64,000 bases of DNA from Fluviicola sp. (GTDB lineage: Bacteria; Bacteroidota; Bacteroidia; Flavobacteriales_D; Crocinitomicaceae): positions 434,001-498,000 of the forward strand of contig JARWZO010000019.1 in the NCBI GenBank assembly GCA_029866325.1. The letters run 5' to 3'. Numbering within the stretch: the stretch's first letter is position 1; each line of letters begins with the position of its first letter. The notes under the pieces are model-generated. The model ran no database searches. It had not been told where the DNA came from and worked only from the letters and a program-made list of their open reading frames with translations. The translations under genes and the position numbers were made by a program. Shown piece after piece: positions 55,315-64,000 of the stretch.

Positions 55315-56525
55315 TGATCCAAGTTACACAACTCGAAACGATAGTTGCTATCCGTACGTTCATAAGAACCTTCTAATTGTTGAGTCAACAAATCGATCAA
55401 TTCCAATCCGAAACCTTCACTATCTTCCGGTTTTGCTTTCCAGCTACCGGTATCACTAAATTCCAATAACAAACGGTTTAAGTCTAATTGTTTGATTCGA
55501 ATAGAGATTTCTCTTTTTTCAGTGCCATCGAACGCATGTTTCAACGAGTTGGTCATTAATTCATTGATCAATAATCCAAGCGGAACTACCGTTTTCAGCC
55601 CGATTCGCTTCACATCCGACTCAAAATAACAGTTGCTTTCTTTGTGTTCTTTTCCGAAAGAGGTCATAATCTCACTTGATAAATCACGCAAATACCCCTC
55701 AAAATCAATGGTCGACAGCTCCTTTTCTTGGTACAATTTCTGGTGAATCAGCGACATGCTCATGATCCGGTTCACTGCTTCGGCAAAATGGCGTTTGGTT
55801 TCTTTTGATTTCACTTCTTCGCCGTGCATACGCAGCAAACTGATAATGATTTGCAGGTTGTTTTTTACGCGGTGGTGAATTTCCTTTACTAACGTAGCAT
55901 TTTCTTCATTCCGTTTCAGAATGATCTGATTTTGCTCCCCAAGCTCTTGGTTGGCAATGATTAGTTGCTTTTCGGCATACGTTTGAAACAATAAATATTG
56001 GTGCAACAGATAACCGATCATAAACAATCCAAGTGCAATTTCTATTAGTACACCAATCGACTCAATCCAAGTAGCAGGACGATTAATCGGTGAAGTTCCA
56101 TTTAAAAAATAGGCTAAATGTGTGATGACTGACAAACTGTTTATAAGAAGAAAGAACAATCCAACTCTGCGGTTCAATCCAATAAACGAAAAGATAATGA
56201 TCGAAACCACCCAAATTAATTCAGCAATGTGAATGGTATTCGTTTCTGTAAAAAAAGACACGGCAATCAATGAAGATCCGCCGATAGAATAAGACCAAAA
56301 AAGGTGTTCATATCGCTTGGTTTTGTATAGGTAAATCAATCCTCCTACGGCTATCAATAGCGCAGCAAAGTATATTATGAAAGCAATTGGGTGAATGGTA
56401 ATCAATGAAAATGACAACAGCGCAAAAACCAATGAAAAAATGATTGACAAGCGCCAGGTAAGCAGGTATTTACCACGATCCGTGTATTCGGAAAAGAAGG
56501 ATGTATCAGGGCTGAAAAATCGCAT
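55311..56525 (-). CDS. Sensor histidine kinase (HisKA_2 type)
   Basis: Six-TM N-term; LVKEIHHRVKNNLQIIISLLRMH; LGLLINELMTNSLKHAF; GFGLELIDLLTQQLEGS. Confidence 0.92.
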   Translation of the reverse strand: MRFFSPDTSFFSEYTDRGKYLLTWRLSIIFSLVFALLSFSLITIHPIAFIIYFAALLIAVGGLIYLYKTKRYEHLFWSYSIGGSSLIAVSFFTETNTIHIAELIWVVSIIIFSFIGLNRRVGLFFLLINSLSVITHLAYFLNGTSPINRPATWIESIGVLIEIALGLFMIGYLLHQYLLFQTYAEKQLIIANQELGEQNQIILKRNEENATLVKEIHHRVKNNLQIIISLLRMHGEEVKSKETKRHFAEAVNRIMSMSLIHQKLYQEKELSTIDFEGYLRDLSSEIMTSFGKEHKESNCYFESDVKRIGLKTVVPLGLLINELMTNSLKHAFDGTEKREISIRIKQLDLNRLLLEFSDTGSWKAKPEDSEGFGLELIDLLTQQLEGSYERTDSNYRFELCNLDH

Positions 56526-56706
56526 AGTTTTACACTTGCTTAGTAGTATTAGACAATCAATTGCCCAAATTACTTAATTCAAAACGATAATCACAATCAG
56601 ACCGTTCAAATTTTCATCCAGCAAAAATGGTAGGCTTGAAAAATCTGATCCGATTTCTTCTTCATCCGTAAGGAACGGAAAAGCTTCATTTACAAGTGAA
56701 ACGGGA

Positions 56707-57120
56707 TCATTTTCGCTTGCGGAAATAATTGTCGTTGTATTCTATCGGTGAAATATGCATCACTACTGTATCGCCTTTGTAGAACAGCGGATAGTTTTGT
56801 TCTTTTTTGTTGAACATCACGTATTCATATTCATCCAAAACAGGAAGTTGCGTATTTGAGAACTCATATTTATCGAGCTTCTTACCATTTTTATAAACAA
56901 ACATTTCGCTTTTCCGTGTGATTTTTAAGGTGTATGTGCCGGAAACTTCAGTCGGTTCTATTTTTTTGCCATTATCATACGAGCAAATATAATCGTACTC
57001 ACCAATCAAAAAAGCCAAATCTCCTGAAATAACTTGGTCGCGCTGAAAAGATGCGCCCACAAAAAACAAACCGATCACCGCGATCAGACGCAACGGTTTC
57101 ATCCAACTTTTTGACTTCAT
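56707..57120 (-). CDS. Hypothetical secreted protein
   Basis: N-terminal signal-like segment MKPLRLIAVIGLFFVGASF. Confidence 0.6.
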   Translation of the reverse strand: MKSKSWMKPLRLIAVIGLFFVGASFQRDQVISGDLAFLIGEYDYICSYDNGKKIEPTEVSGTYTLKITRKSEMFVYKNGKKLDKYEFSNTQLPVLDEYEYVMFNKKEQNYPLFYKGDTVVMHISPIEYNDNYFRKRK

Positions 57121-57320
57121 GACTTTTGGGTTTTAAATGTGTTTCGTATCAAAAATACCGTTGTCATTTGAAAGAAACAAGTGCGTGTTTCAAAAACGGC
57201 CGACTTAAGGTGTAAACGGCTCTCTTGGTTGAGCGATCCCCGCAAAAGGTATTCTTAGCAGTAGTAGAATTTCCTCCGCCACGCTGCCACATCTATATTT
57301 CCATGAGTTGTATAATTGAC

Positions 57321-57467
57321 TCCCACAGATACACAGATTTTTATGCGCTTCAGCCTCAGGCTGACAGCGCATGTATTATGTGTTAGATATTCAATAATCA
57401 AGCGAGACCGTTAGGCGAGCCAGATCTGTGCATCTGTGGGAAACATAACGTATCGGCTAGCCGATAC
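57321..57467 (+). repeat. Dispersed non-coding element, copy 2
   Basis: TCCCACAGATACACAGATTTTT ... ATCTGTGCATCTGTGGGA ... GTATCGGCTAGCCGATAC; co-linear with reverse complement of 4534-4680. Confidence 0.7.
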
Positions 57468-57568
57468 CCACCAACTAGATTACGGAACAAGTCATATTTA
57501 TTCCAAATCATTGTCACTTCTTCCTTCGCAATTACGTTTTACCTATATTTGATACTCAAACTTACCCG

Positions 57569-58570
57569 GTGAAAAACGCATGGTTGTATTGTTTCCTGTT
57601 ACTGACAGTTCCTTTTTTCGGAATTGGACAGGATATTCACTGGTCGCATGTAAACCGCCAACCGCTTTATCAAAATCCAGGGAATACCGGTCTATTCGTA
57701 GGTGATATTCGTATTACCGCCAACTACAAAGACCAGTGGCGCCAAGTTAGCGTTCCGTTTTCAACCTTTGCCATAGCCGGCGACGCCAAATGGAAAGCCA
57801 AAGATTTGAGCGGAGGATTATTATTGTTCTACGATCAGGTTGGTGATGGAACGTTTAAAACCATCGAGCTGCAAGGTTCGGTTGCCAAACAACTGAAATT
57901 AAGCTCCGATTCCATACATTGCCTTTCGGTTGGTTTGCAATTCGGAATGAATCATCGGCAAGTAAATATGAATCAGTTTTACTTCGATAATCAATTCAAT
58001 GGCATTAATTTCGACCCGACACTTCCAAGTCAGGAAACCTTTGCCAACGATGCCCGCACCAATATCTCTGCGGCTACCGGAGCGGTTTATTCCTGGAACA
58101 GATCAGCTAATGAGAAACTGACCGCGGGGATAGCAGGATTTAACCTCAACAGACCCAATCAGGGATTTTACGGCCAAAAAATACTCCGCGACAGACGCCT
58201 AAGTGTGTTTGCCATTTACGAGCGTCCGATCAATGCCGATTGGTCCATTTTGCCCGGATTTTCGTTTAACCTGCAGGGCAAATACCGCGAGTTGTTGCTT
58301 GGCGGACAAGGGCGTTATACCTTGGTCAATCGCCTAGGAACATACCGCGCTGTTGACGGTGGAATTTGGTTCCGCAGTCGGGATGCGATCATTGTTCGTG
58401 CAGGAGTTGCCATCCAAAACTGGTCGGTAGCCTTGAGTTACGATACCAATATTTCAAAACTCACACCTGCTAGTAACCTTCGTGGTGGTTTGGAGTTATC
58501 AGCTCATTACATCATTACCCGGTTCAAACCGAAAAACACCATTCACCGCGTATGTCCAGACTATATCTGA
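57569..58570 (+). CDS. PorP/SprF family type IX secretion system membrane protein
   Basis: HWSHVNRQPLYQNPGNTGLFVGDIRITANYKDQWRQVSVPFSTFAIAGDAKW. Confidence 0.92.
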   Translation: MKNAWLYCFLLLTVPFFGIGQDIHWSHVNRQPLYQNPGNTGLFVGDIRITANYKDQWRQVSVPFSTFAIAGDAKWKAKDLSGGLLLFYDQVGDGTFKTIELQGSVAKQLKLSSDSIHCLSVGLQFGMNHRQVNMNQFYFDNQFNGINFDPTLPSQETFANDARTNISAATGAVYSWNRSANEKLTAGIAGFNLNRPNQGFYGQKILRDRRLSVFAIYERPINADWSILPGFSFNLQGKYRELLLGGQGRYTLVNRLGTYRAVDGGIWFRSRDAIIVRAGVAIQNWSVALSYDTNISKLTPASNLRGGLELSAHYIITRFKPKNTIHRVCPDYI

Positions 58571-60804
58571 TTGGTTTGTTTTCGCTGCTTTCCTGGGGAA
58601 GCATTGCTCAAAATGAATTGGGGAAATACCTCGAATTTGCCGATCAACAATACCAAAAAGGCGATTACATCTATGCCTTGACGTATTACGAAAAGGCGAT
58701 GGAAATCGATTCCAATTCGGTGAGCATTCTCTGGAAATATGCCGAAACCCTGCGTGCTTACAAAGATTACCGCAAAGCTTCTTATTACTACGAAAAAGTC
58801 TACAACAAGGAAGAAGCGGCCATTTATCCGTATAGCCTCTTGTATTGGGCGTTGATGGAAAAACAAAACGGAAATTACGCTCAGGCAATCGAGTTGTTTA
58901 AACGTGCCAAAAAGAAATACGCTAAAGACAAAAAGGACTATACATACCTCAAAACCAAGCGCGAACTGGAATCGTGTTTGTGGGCACAGTCGGCTTTAAA
59001 AGATACGTTTGAGATCAACACGCTCACTCTTCCCGAAGGATTAAACACTGTCAACTCCGAGTTCGGTCACGGGTTTGTTGATTCTCTGTTTCTTTTTTCT
59101 TCGCTTCGGGCCGATTCAGTGGGTGGAAATCAGGAAATCTACGACCCAAGTTACACCAATCAATTGTATACCTTTCCAATTCACGATTCTACTACTGTTT
59201 CATTGCAAGCCGAACGGATTCTAGCGCTTTCGCAAGCAGGATTTCACGCCGGAAACGGCACATTCAGTCTCGATGGAAAACGCTTTTATTTCAGCCAGTG
59301 TACAGGCGACGAAATGCAATTCAACTGCCGTATAGCCGTTTCTCGATACAGTAACGGTAAATGGTCGAAACCCGAATTATTGGGTGAGATCATCAACGAA
59401 CCGAATGCCAATACCACGATGCCATCCATTGCGCTGTTTGAAAAAGAAGAAGTGTTGTTTTTTGCTTCCAATAAAGAAGACGGAAAAGGCGGGATGGATT
59501 TGTATTTCTCTACGATTAAAAACGATGGAAATCAATTTGGGAAAGTACGCGCTGTTCCCAAAGTCAATACCATTGACAATGAACTGGCACCTTGGTACGA
59601 TTCAAAGGAACAGAAACTCTACTTCGCTTCGTCGTGGTGGGACGGTTTCGGTGGTTACGATGTTCATTTTTCACCGATGATCAACGGTAGTTTTGCCGAA
59701 GTGGTCAATGTAGGACTTCCGTTCAACAGTCCGGCAAATGATTTGTATTACTTTGAAAAAGGCGATTCTATATTTGTTTCCAGTAACCGTTTGGGCGTGG
59801 AATATGCAAAAAACCCAACTTGTTGCAGCGACATTTTCGCTTATGCACCGCCTGTTGTCATTATTCCGGAAACCAAGCGTGAAACACTCATCGACCTCAA
59901 CAAACGATTGCCGGTGACACTGTATTTTCATAACGACGTTCCCAACCCGCGCTCGCATGAGCCAACAACCAAAGTCAACTATACCGACAGCTATACCGAT
60001 TATACCGCAATGCTTCCCGAATACAAAAAGGAATACTCTAAAGGACTGTCGGGTGATCGTGTGACGGAAGCAGAAGAAGACATCGAAAGTTTTTTTACCG
60101 AGTACGTGGATCAGGGTGTCAAAGACTTGTCGCTTTTCAAAACGCTGTTGCTCGAAGAATTGCAAAAAGGATTCCGCATCCGGATCAGCGTGCGTGGTTT
60201 TGCAAGTCCGTTGGCAAAAACCGAATACAATGTCAATCTTACCAAGCGACGAATTGCTTCATTGGTAAATCATTTGCGTATTTGCGACAACGGTGCTTTT
60301 GCTCCGTATCTGGATGGAACGGCACTCAACGGCGGTATGCTGGAAGTAGTGGGTGTGCCTTTCGGGGAATACACCGCTGACCAAATCACCAGTGACAATC
60401 CGAATGACTTGAAAAACTCGGTTTTCTCACGAGCAGCTGCCCGCGAACGGAAGATCGAAATTCAAAGTGTCAGTTACCTTGACACCGATAGCTTGTTCTT
60501 TTTAGTGGATGTTGAACCAACTTCCATTGTTTTGGGAAAAATCAGTACGACTGCTTCGCTGAATAAGACATTTTCGGTTTACAACACCAGTGAAAATCCG
60601 TTGACAATCCAAAAAATTGAGGTGCGCGATTCATTGTTCACAGCACGTTTTAATCCGCTGATTGGTGTTTCTAAACGATGCGAGATTACCATTTCTCCGG
60701 CAAAGCCTCTTCCGGTTGGTATTTTTTCATTGCCAATGGATTTGTATTTCGAAGGATTTGAAAAGCCGATTCGGGTGATGATTCTCGGCGAAGGAACTAA
60801 TTAG
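58552..60804 (+). CDS. PorE-like multidomain protein: TPR, PD40 repeats, OmpA-like domain, C-terminal DUF1573-like domain
   Basis: TPR YALTYYEKAMEIDSNSVSILWKYAETLRAYKDYRKASYYYEKVY; PD40 NAGNGTFSLDGKRFYFSQC; OmpA-like IRISVRGFASPLAKTEYNVNLTKRRIASLVNHL. Confidence 0.85.
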   Translation: MSRLYLIGLFSLLSWGSIAQNELGKYLEFADQQYQKGDYIYALTYYEKAMEIDSNSVSILWKYAETLRAYKDYRKASYYYEKVYNKEEAAIYPYSLLYWALMEKQNGNYAQAIELFKRAKKKYAKDKKDYTYLKTKRELESCLWAQSALKDTFEINTLTLPEGLNTVNSEFGHGFVDSLFLFSSLRADSVGGNQEIYDPSYTNQLYTFPIHDSTTVSLQAERILALSQAGFHAGNGTFSLDGKRFYFSQCTGDEMQFNCRIAVSRYSNGKWSKPELLGEIINEPNANTTMPSIALFEKEEVLFFASNKEDGKGGMDLYFSTIKNDGNQFGKVRAVPKVNTIDNELAPWYDSKEQKLYFASSWWDGFGGYDVHFSPMINGSFAEVVNVGLPFNSPANDLYYFEKGDSIFVSSNRLGVEYAKNPTCCSDIFAYAPPVVIIPETKRETLIDLNKRLPVTLYFHNDVPNPRSHEPTTKVNYTDSYTDYTAMLPEYKKEYSKGLSGDRVTEAEEDIESFFTEYVDQGVKDLSLFKTLLLEELQKGFRIRISVRGFASPLAKTEYNVNLTKRRIASLVNHLRICDNGAFAPYLDGTALNGGMLEVVGVPFGEYTADQITSDNPNDLKNSVFSRAAARERKIEIQSVSYLDTDSLFFLVDVEPTSIVLGKISTTASLNKTFSVYNTSENPLTIQKIEVRDSLFTARFNPLIGVSKRCEITISPAKPLPVGIFSLPMDLYFEGFEKPIRVMILGEGTN

Positions 60805-60808
60805 ATCA

Positions 60809-60878
60809 CAGATTGGCAGATTACAGATTGCAGATTGACAGACTGCATCTAATCTGCAATCTGCCAATCTGTAATCTG
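60809..60878. terminator. Hairpin built from CAGATT repeats between convergent genes
   Basis: 28-nt arms CAGATTGGCAGATTACAGATTGCAGATT / AATCTGCAATCTGCCAATCTGTAATCTG, 14-nt loop. Confidence 0.6.
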
Positions 60879-60884
60879 ACCCAT

Positions 60885-63800
60885 CTAGATATTCTCCAAA
60901 TCCACCTGGCGCATGCCGCCAAAGAACTTCACTATCTTTTCTCCTACACCGGGCACTTCCACGTGAATGATATAAACGCCGCTCGAAATAGGGATTCCTT
61001 TGTTGTTTTTTAAATCCCAATCGATTGATGTGACTTGATTGTCCTTTTTAAACGTTCTGATCAACTTACCACTCACATTGTAAATGGTCACCGTACATTG
61101 ATCCGGAAGATTCGTGATTTTCACCCGATTGTCCAAACGCGAACGCTCGTATTCTGAAAACGCATAATACGGGTTCGGAACCACATTGATGATGTCTAAC
61201 ACACTTGTCAGTTCTTCCTGACTTCCGGTGGTGGTCTTGATATCGTCCATGCTCCAGCCGTACATCGGTTTTCCGCCGTTTAAGTTCGTTGCAACACGAT
61301 TTTTGTATTCGCGGTTCACATGTACATTGATCGTTACATCGGTTTCACGCAAATCATGCCCAGGGCTCAAAATCGGATTGGCAATCCACATCAAACTTTC
61401 AAACAAATCACCGTAAGATGCTGTTGTAGCCGTTGTGTATTGATCGTAAACCCAATCATTCACTCCGTCGTAATAAGGGGCAGGTGTGAAAAAAGAGCCG
61501 TTACCAACTTCGGTTCCGTAAACATAAATCGGATGTTGCCCGCCCATCACAGGTATTCCGTTGTTGTCAACGATCGTTTCAGTCGGATTCCATTTCATAT
61601 CGGCTCCGTTTTCACCACCCAGAAACGAATTTTCACCAAATGCCAAGTGCAAGCGCGCTCCGGTTTCCAAATCAATGGCATAGCCGGGGAACCAACTCAT
61701 CCCCATTGTTTGGGTTACTTCGCTGGCGTTGTATCCCGGATCACCTGATTTACGCCCTGCCTTATCTACCGATGGCGATTTCCGCAATTCCCCCGGTTTA
61801 CCTCCACCAACATTCAGGTTTGGATCGCGGCCTAATTCTACCACCACGCAGCGTGTCCATTTTGACGGATCATTGCTAATGACCAATTTGATGCTTGGTA
61901 AGAACGAAATACTGGCTCTTGCCCGCGATCCTGAATAAGAAGCAAAACTACTCGGATACGCCAACGGCATAAAATCACATTGGTAACCCGTTACACGATG
62001 TGGTGCTATTCCACCACCCAACAATTTGCTGTACTGCTCTTTCGGATCTTTTCCAACCTCGTCGGTATAACAGCACGGATTCAAATAATCCGGTGGCAAA
62101 GGATCACATTCCGTAGCTTGATCCGGTGAATACGTTCCTGTTCTGATCCAATTGGTCGGAAACAACGCTGCATCGTCTTGAACGAATCGCAACCAACGTT
62201 TCGACGAATCGGAAAATTCATACGAAGATGAAATGGGTTCTGTATAACGTGCGGCCTCATTACCACCACCCCCACTAGCAAAATAATATTGTTTCTGGTA
62301 AATCTGTACCGAAATTCCCCATTTTGGGATCAGTTGCTCGTTGTCCATCTCAATGGTGGTTTCAGAACTCACCATATCAATCAAGTTCCCACCCTTTTGG
62401 TCGTAGCGGTAAATCACCCAACTTGCCGTGTCAATATTAGAATAATCAAGGAATTTGCACTGGAAATATCCTCCGGCCAAATTCAGCGGATCGATTACTT
62501 TGATGTTGATCGGACCGCCGCCATAATCGTATTCAGGATCTTCCATGTAACCGGTAGAAACAATTTCATTTTCGGATGCCGCTGTTAGTCGCAAGGCATT
62601 GTTTCCGTTTCCGAAACCGTCGAGTCGTGTAATGCGCGGTGTTTGACCATAAGTTGCCGATTGAATTGTTCCACCCCATTCCGGTGAAGGATTGTGAGGC
62701 ACAGCTACTGCCGCCAACAAAGGTGTTCCATCAACATTGATGCGCGAACGCAGGTACGGTTTTTTCTGACCGTCGAGTTTTGTGGCATCATTCGGGTCGT
62801 AAACCTTGTAGTTGTTGTAACCGTAGGCTACTGCGAGGTAATAATAGTTTTTATGATTCACAAGGGTTCGTGAGCCGCTGGCAAATAAGTCTTCGGTGAT
62901 GCGGAAGGTATGTTTGATTCCTTCATCTGAACCGTCCACTTTTTCAACCGGAATAGAAAAGCCTAACTCCTCGTCGAATTCAAAATTAACCAAACGACCT
63001 ACTCCGTTTTTCACATCACATTGGGCTACTAAACGCGCTTTGGTTTCGTCTTCCAAATCGGTCACCGAAACTTCGTCGTTTAGCAATTGAAAGATCTGAT
63101 ATCCTTCAAAGCGGTAAAAACGGTCGGTATAACTCGGATCGATATTGATTTTATCCTCTTCAATGTAATCTTCGGGTGTTTGTTGGTAATTGTTTGACGT
63201 TCCTTTCGGATTGTCTAACATCAAAATCAATTCATTGTTCAATTCCTGAATAGTCAACACCGGTGCATGAGGAGGTTCCGTAATTCGAAAACAGTTGTCA
63301 AACAATGCCTGAGCTTTGGTATCAGCAGTTTTTAATGCTTCAACGGAAGCGAAAAGACTTCCTTCGTTGCTGCGGGCAAACACGATTCCTACAGTAATGT
63401 TGTTCACTGCTCCCGGACGCAATGTAAACGGTCCTGCGGATTGCACAAAACGTCGATCACCGGGTTGTGTACTAGCACCATTGTCTCCGGTCGGATCAAC
63501 TTCCGACCAGTCAAAATTAGCTCCCGGATCTGCACCTTGCGTTCCCCAAGCAAACGGATCGGAATCAGCCGGGAACATATAATTTGCAGGCGTAGCAAGT
63601 GCCCCTGGCGAGGAAGCAATTCCTGTACCTCCATACACCATTTCATCGCCAAAACGCCACAATCCTTGCATGTAATTGTAGTATTGCAACGCACTTTCAG
63701 GATCTGATTGCGCAACGGGGCCATTTCCTGTGTAGTAAACAAACCGGCGCATCCCGAAACGTTCGTTGTCCACAATGCTATCTCCGTAACCGATTCCCAA

Positions 63801-64000
63801 TCCCGGATAAACGATACCACCGGCAGCAATAGCCGTTTGGGTTCGCAATGACGAATCACCTGTGGTAATCAACGGATTGTCGATTCCGTCAGGATCTTGG
63901 TATGGTCCTTCAAAAAAGTCGATTCCGATAGCAGGCGGATTTTCTCCATAGCCAATTCTACCTGATTGTGTTTCATCGTTTAAGTCACCGTTGTAAACAT
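60885..64000 (-). CDS. Large secreted protein with C-terminal T9SS/FlgD-like sorting domain (5' end beyond window)
   Basis: C-term FSEYERSRLDNRVKITNLPDQCTVTIYNVSGKLIRTF..GVYIIHVEVPGVGEKIVKFFGGMRQVDLENI; frame stays open upstream of listed TTG start to 64000 (..VYNGDLNDETQSGRIGYGENPPAIGIDFFEGPYQDPDGIDNPL). Confidence 0.88.
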   Translation of the reverse strand, partial: VYNGDLNDETQSGRIGYGENPPAIGIDFFEGPYQDPDGIDNPLITTGDSSLRTQTAIAAGGIVYPGLGIGYGDSIVDNERFGMRRFVYYTGNGPVAQSDPESALQYYNYMQGLWRFGDEMVYGGTGIASSPGALATPANYMFPADSDPFAWGTQGADPGANFDWSEVDPTGDNGASTQPGDRRFVQSAGPFTLRPGAVNNITVGIVFARSNEGSLFASVEALKTADTKAQALFDNCFRITEPPHAPVLTIQELNNELILMLDNPKGTSNNYQQTPEDYIEEDKINIDPSYTDRFYRFEGYQIFQLLNDEVSVTDLEDETKARLVAQCDVKNGVGRLVNFEFDEELGFSIPVEKVDGSDEGIKHTFRITEDLFASGSRTLVNHKNYYYLAVAYGYNNYKVYDPNDATKLDGQKKPYLRSRINVDGTPLLAAVAVPHNPSPEWGGTIQSATYGQTPRITRLDGFGNGNNALRLTAASENEIVSTGYMEDPEYDYGGGPINIKVIDPLNLAGGYFQCKFLDYSNIDTASWVIYRYDQKGGNLIDMVSSETTIEMDNEQLIPKWGISVQIYQKQYYFASGGGGNEAARYTEPISSSYEFSDSSKRWLRFVQDDAALFPTNWIRTGTYSPDQATECDPLPPDYLNPCCYTDEVGKDPKEQYSKLLGGGIAPHRVTGYQCDFMPLAYPSSFASYSGSRARASISFLPSIKLVISNDPSKWTRCVVVELGRDPNLNVGGGKPGELRKSPSVDKAGRKSGDPGYNASEVTQTMGMSWFPGYAIDLETGARLHLAFGENSFLGGENGADMKWNPTETIVDNNGIPVMGGQHPIYVYGTEVGNGSFFTPAPYYDGVNDWVYDQYTTATTASYGDLFESLMWIANPILSPGHDLRETDVTINVHVNREYKNRVATNLNGGKPMYGWSMDDIKTTTGSQEELTSVLDIINVVPNPYYAFSEYERSRLDNRVKITNLPDQCTVTIYNVSGKLIRTFKKDNQVTSIDWDLKNNKGIPISSGVYIIHVEVPGVGEKIVKFFGGMRQVDLENI

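Noticed and set aside
60885-63872. Treating 63872 as the true start of the large secreted protein
   Set aside because: The listed start is a TTG and the frame stays open to the window edge, so the gene is 5'-truncated by the window.

Overview
The window is 64 kb of what looks like a Bacteroidota chromosome, probably Flavobacteriales and possibly Fluviicola/Crocinitomicaceae-like (inferred from gene content: T9SS sorting domains, PorP/SprF, GWxTD, CHU_C). Most of it is ordinary housekeeping: tRNA-Ser(UGA), aroQ, xerD, rimO, lgt, trhO, dnaB, xth, mutS2, tgt, lptF/G-type permease, purL, rsmG and others. The most interesting content falls in three groups. (1) Two separate ECF-sigma loci each sit next to a partner with a short cytosolic N-terminus, one TM helix, a long low-complexity linker and a C-terminal outer-membrane beta-barrel. 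This is the architecture of transenvelope (dual-membrane-spanning, Dma-type) anti-sigma factors. One locus also has a small lipoprotein with TIWNGGGG repeats, and both loci share an upstream CATCAGGCAAC motif. (2) There are several non-coding dispersed elements: a 231-bp structured repeat in two copies (~96% identical by eye), a ~146-148 bp element in two opposite orientations ending in GTATCGGCTnGCCGATAC, a 163-bp near-palindromic MITE-like element that supplies a stop codon and a leader to its neighbours, and a family of CGGGA-N4-TCCCG hairpins. (3) The right end carries a T9SS-related cluster: PorP/SprF, a PorE-like TPR/PD40/OmpA/DUF1573 protein, and a large secreted protein that runs off the window. 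No CRISPR array, rRNA, prophage or intact transposase was seen. All calls come from reading the sequence; no database search was run.
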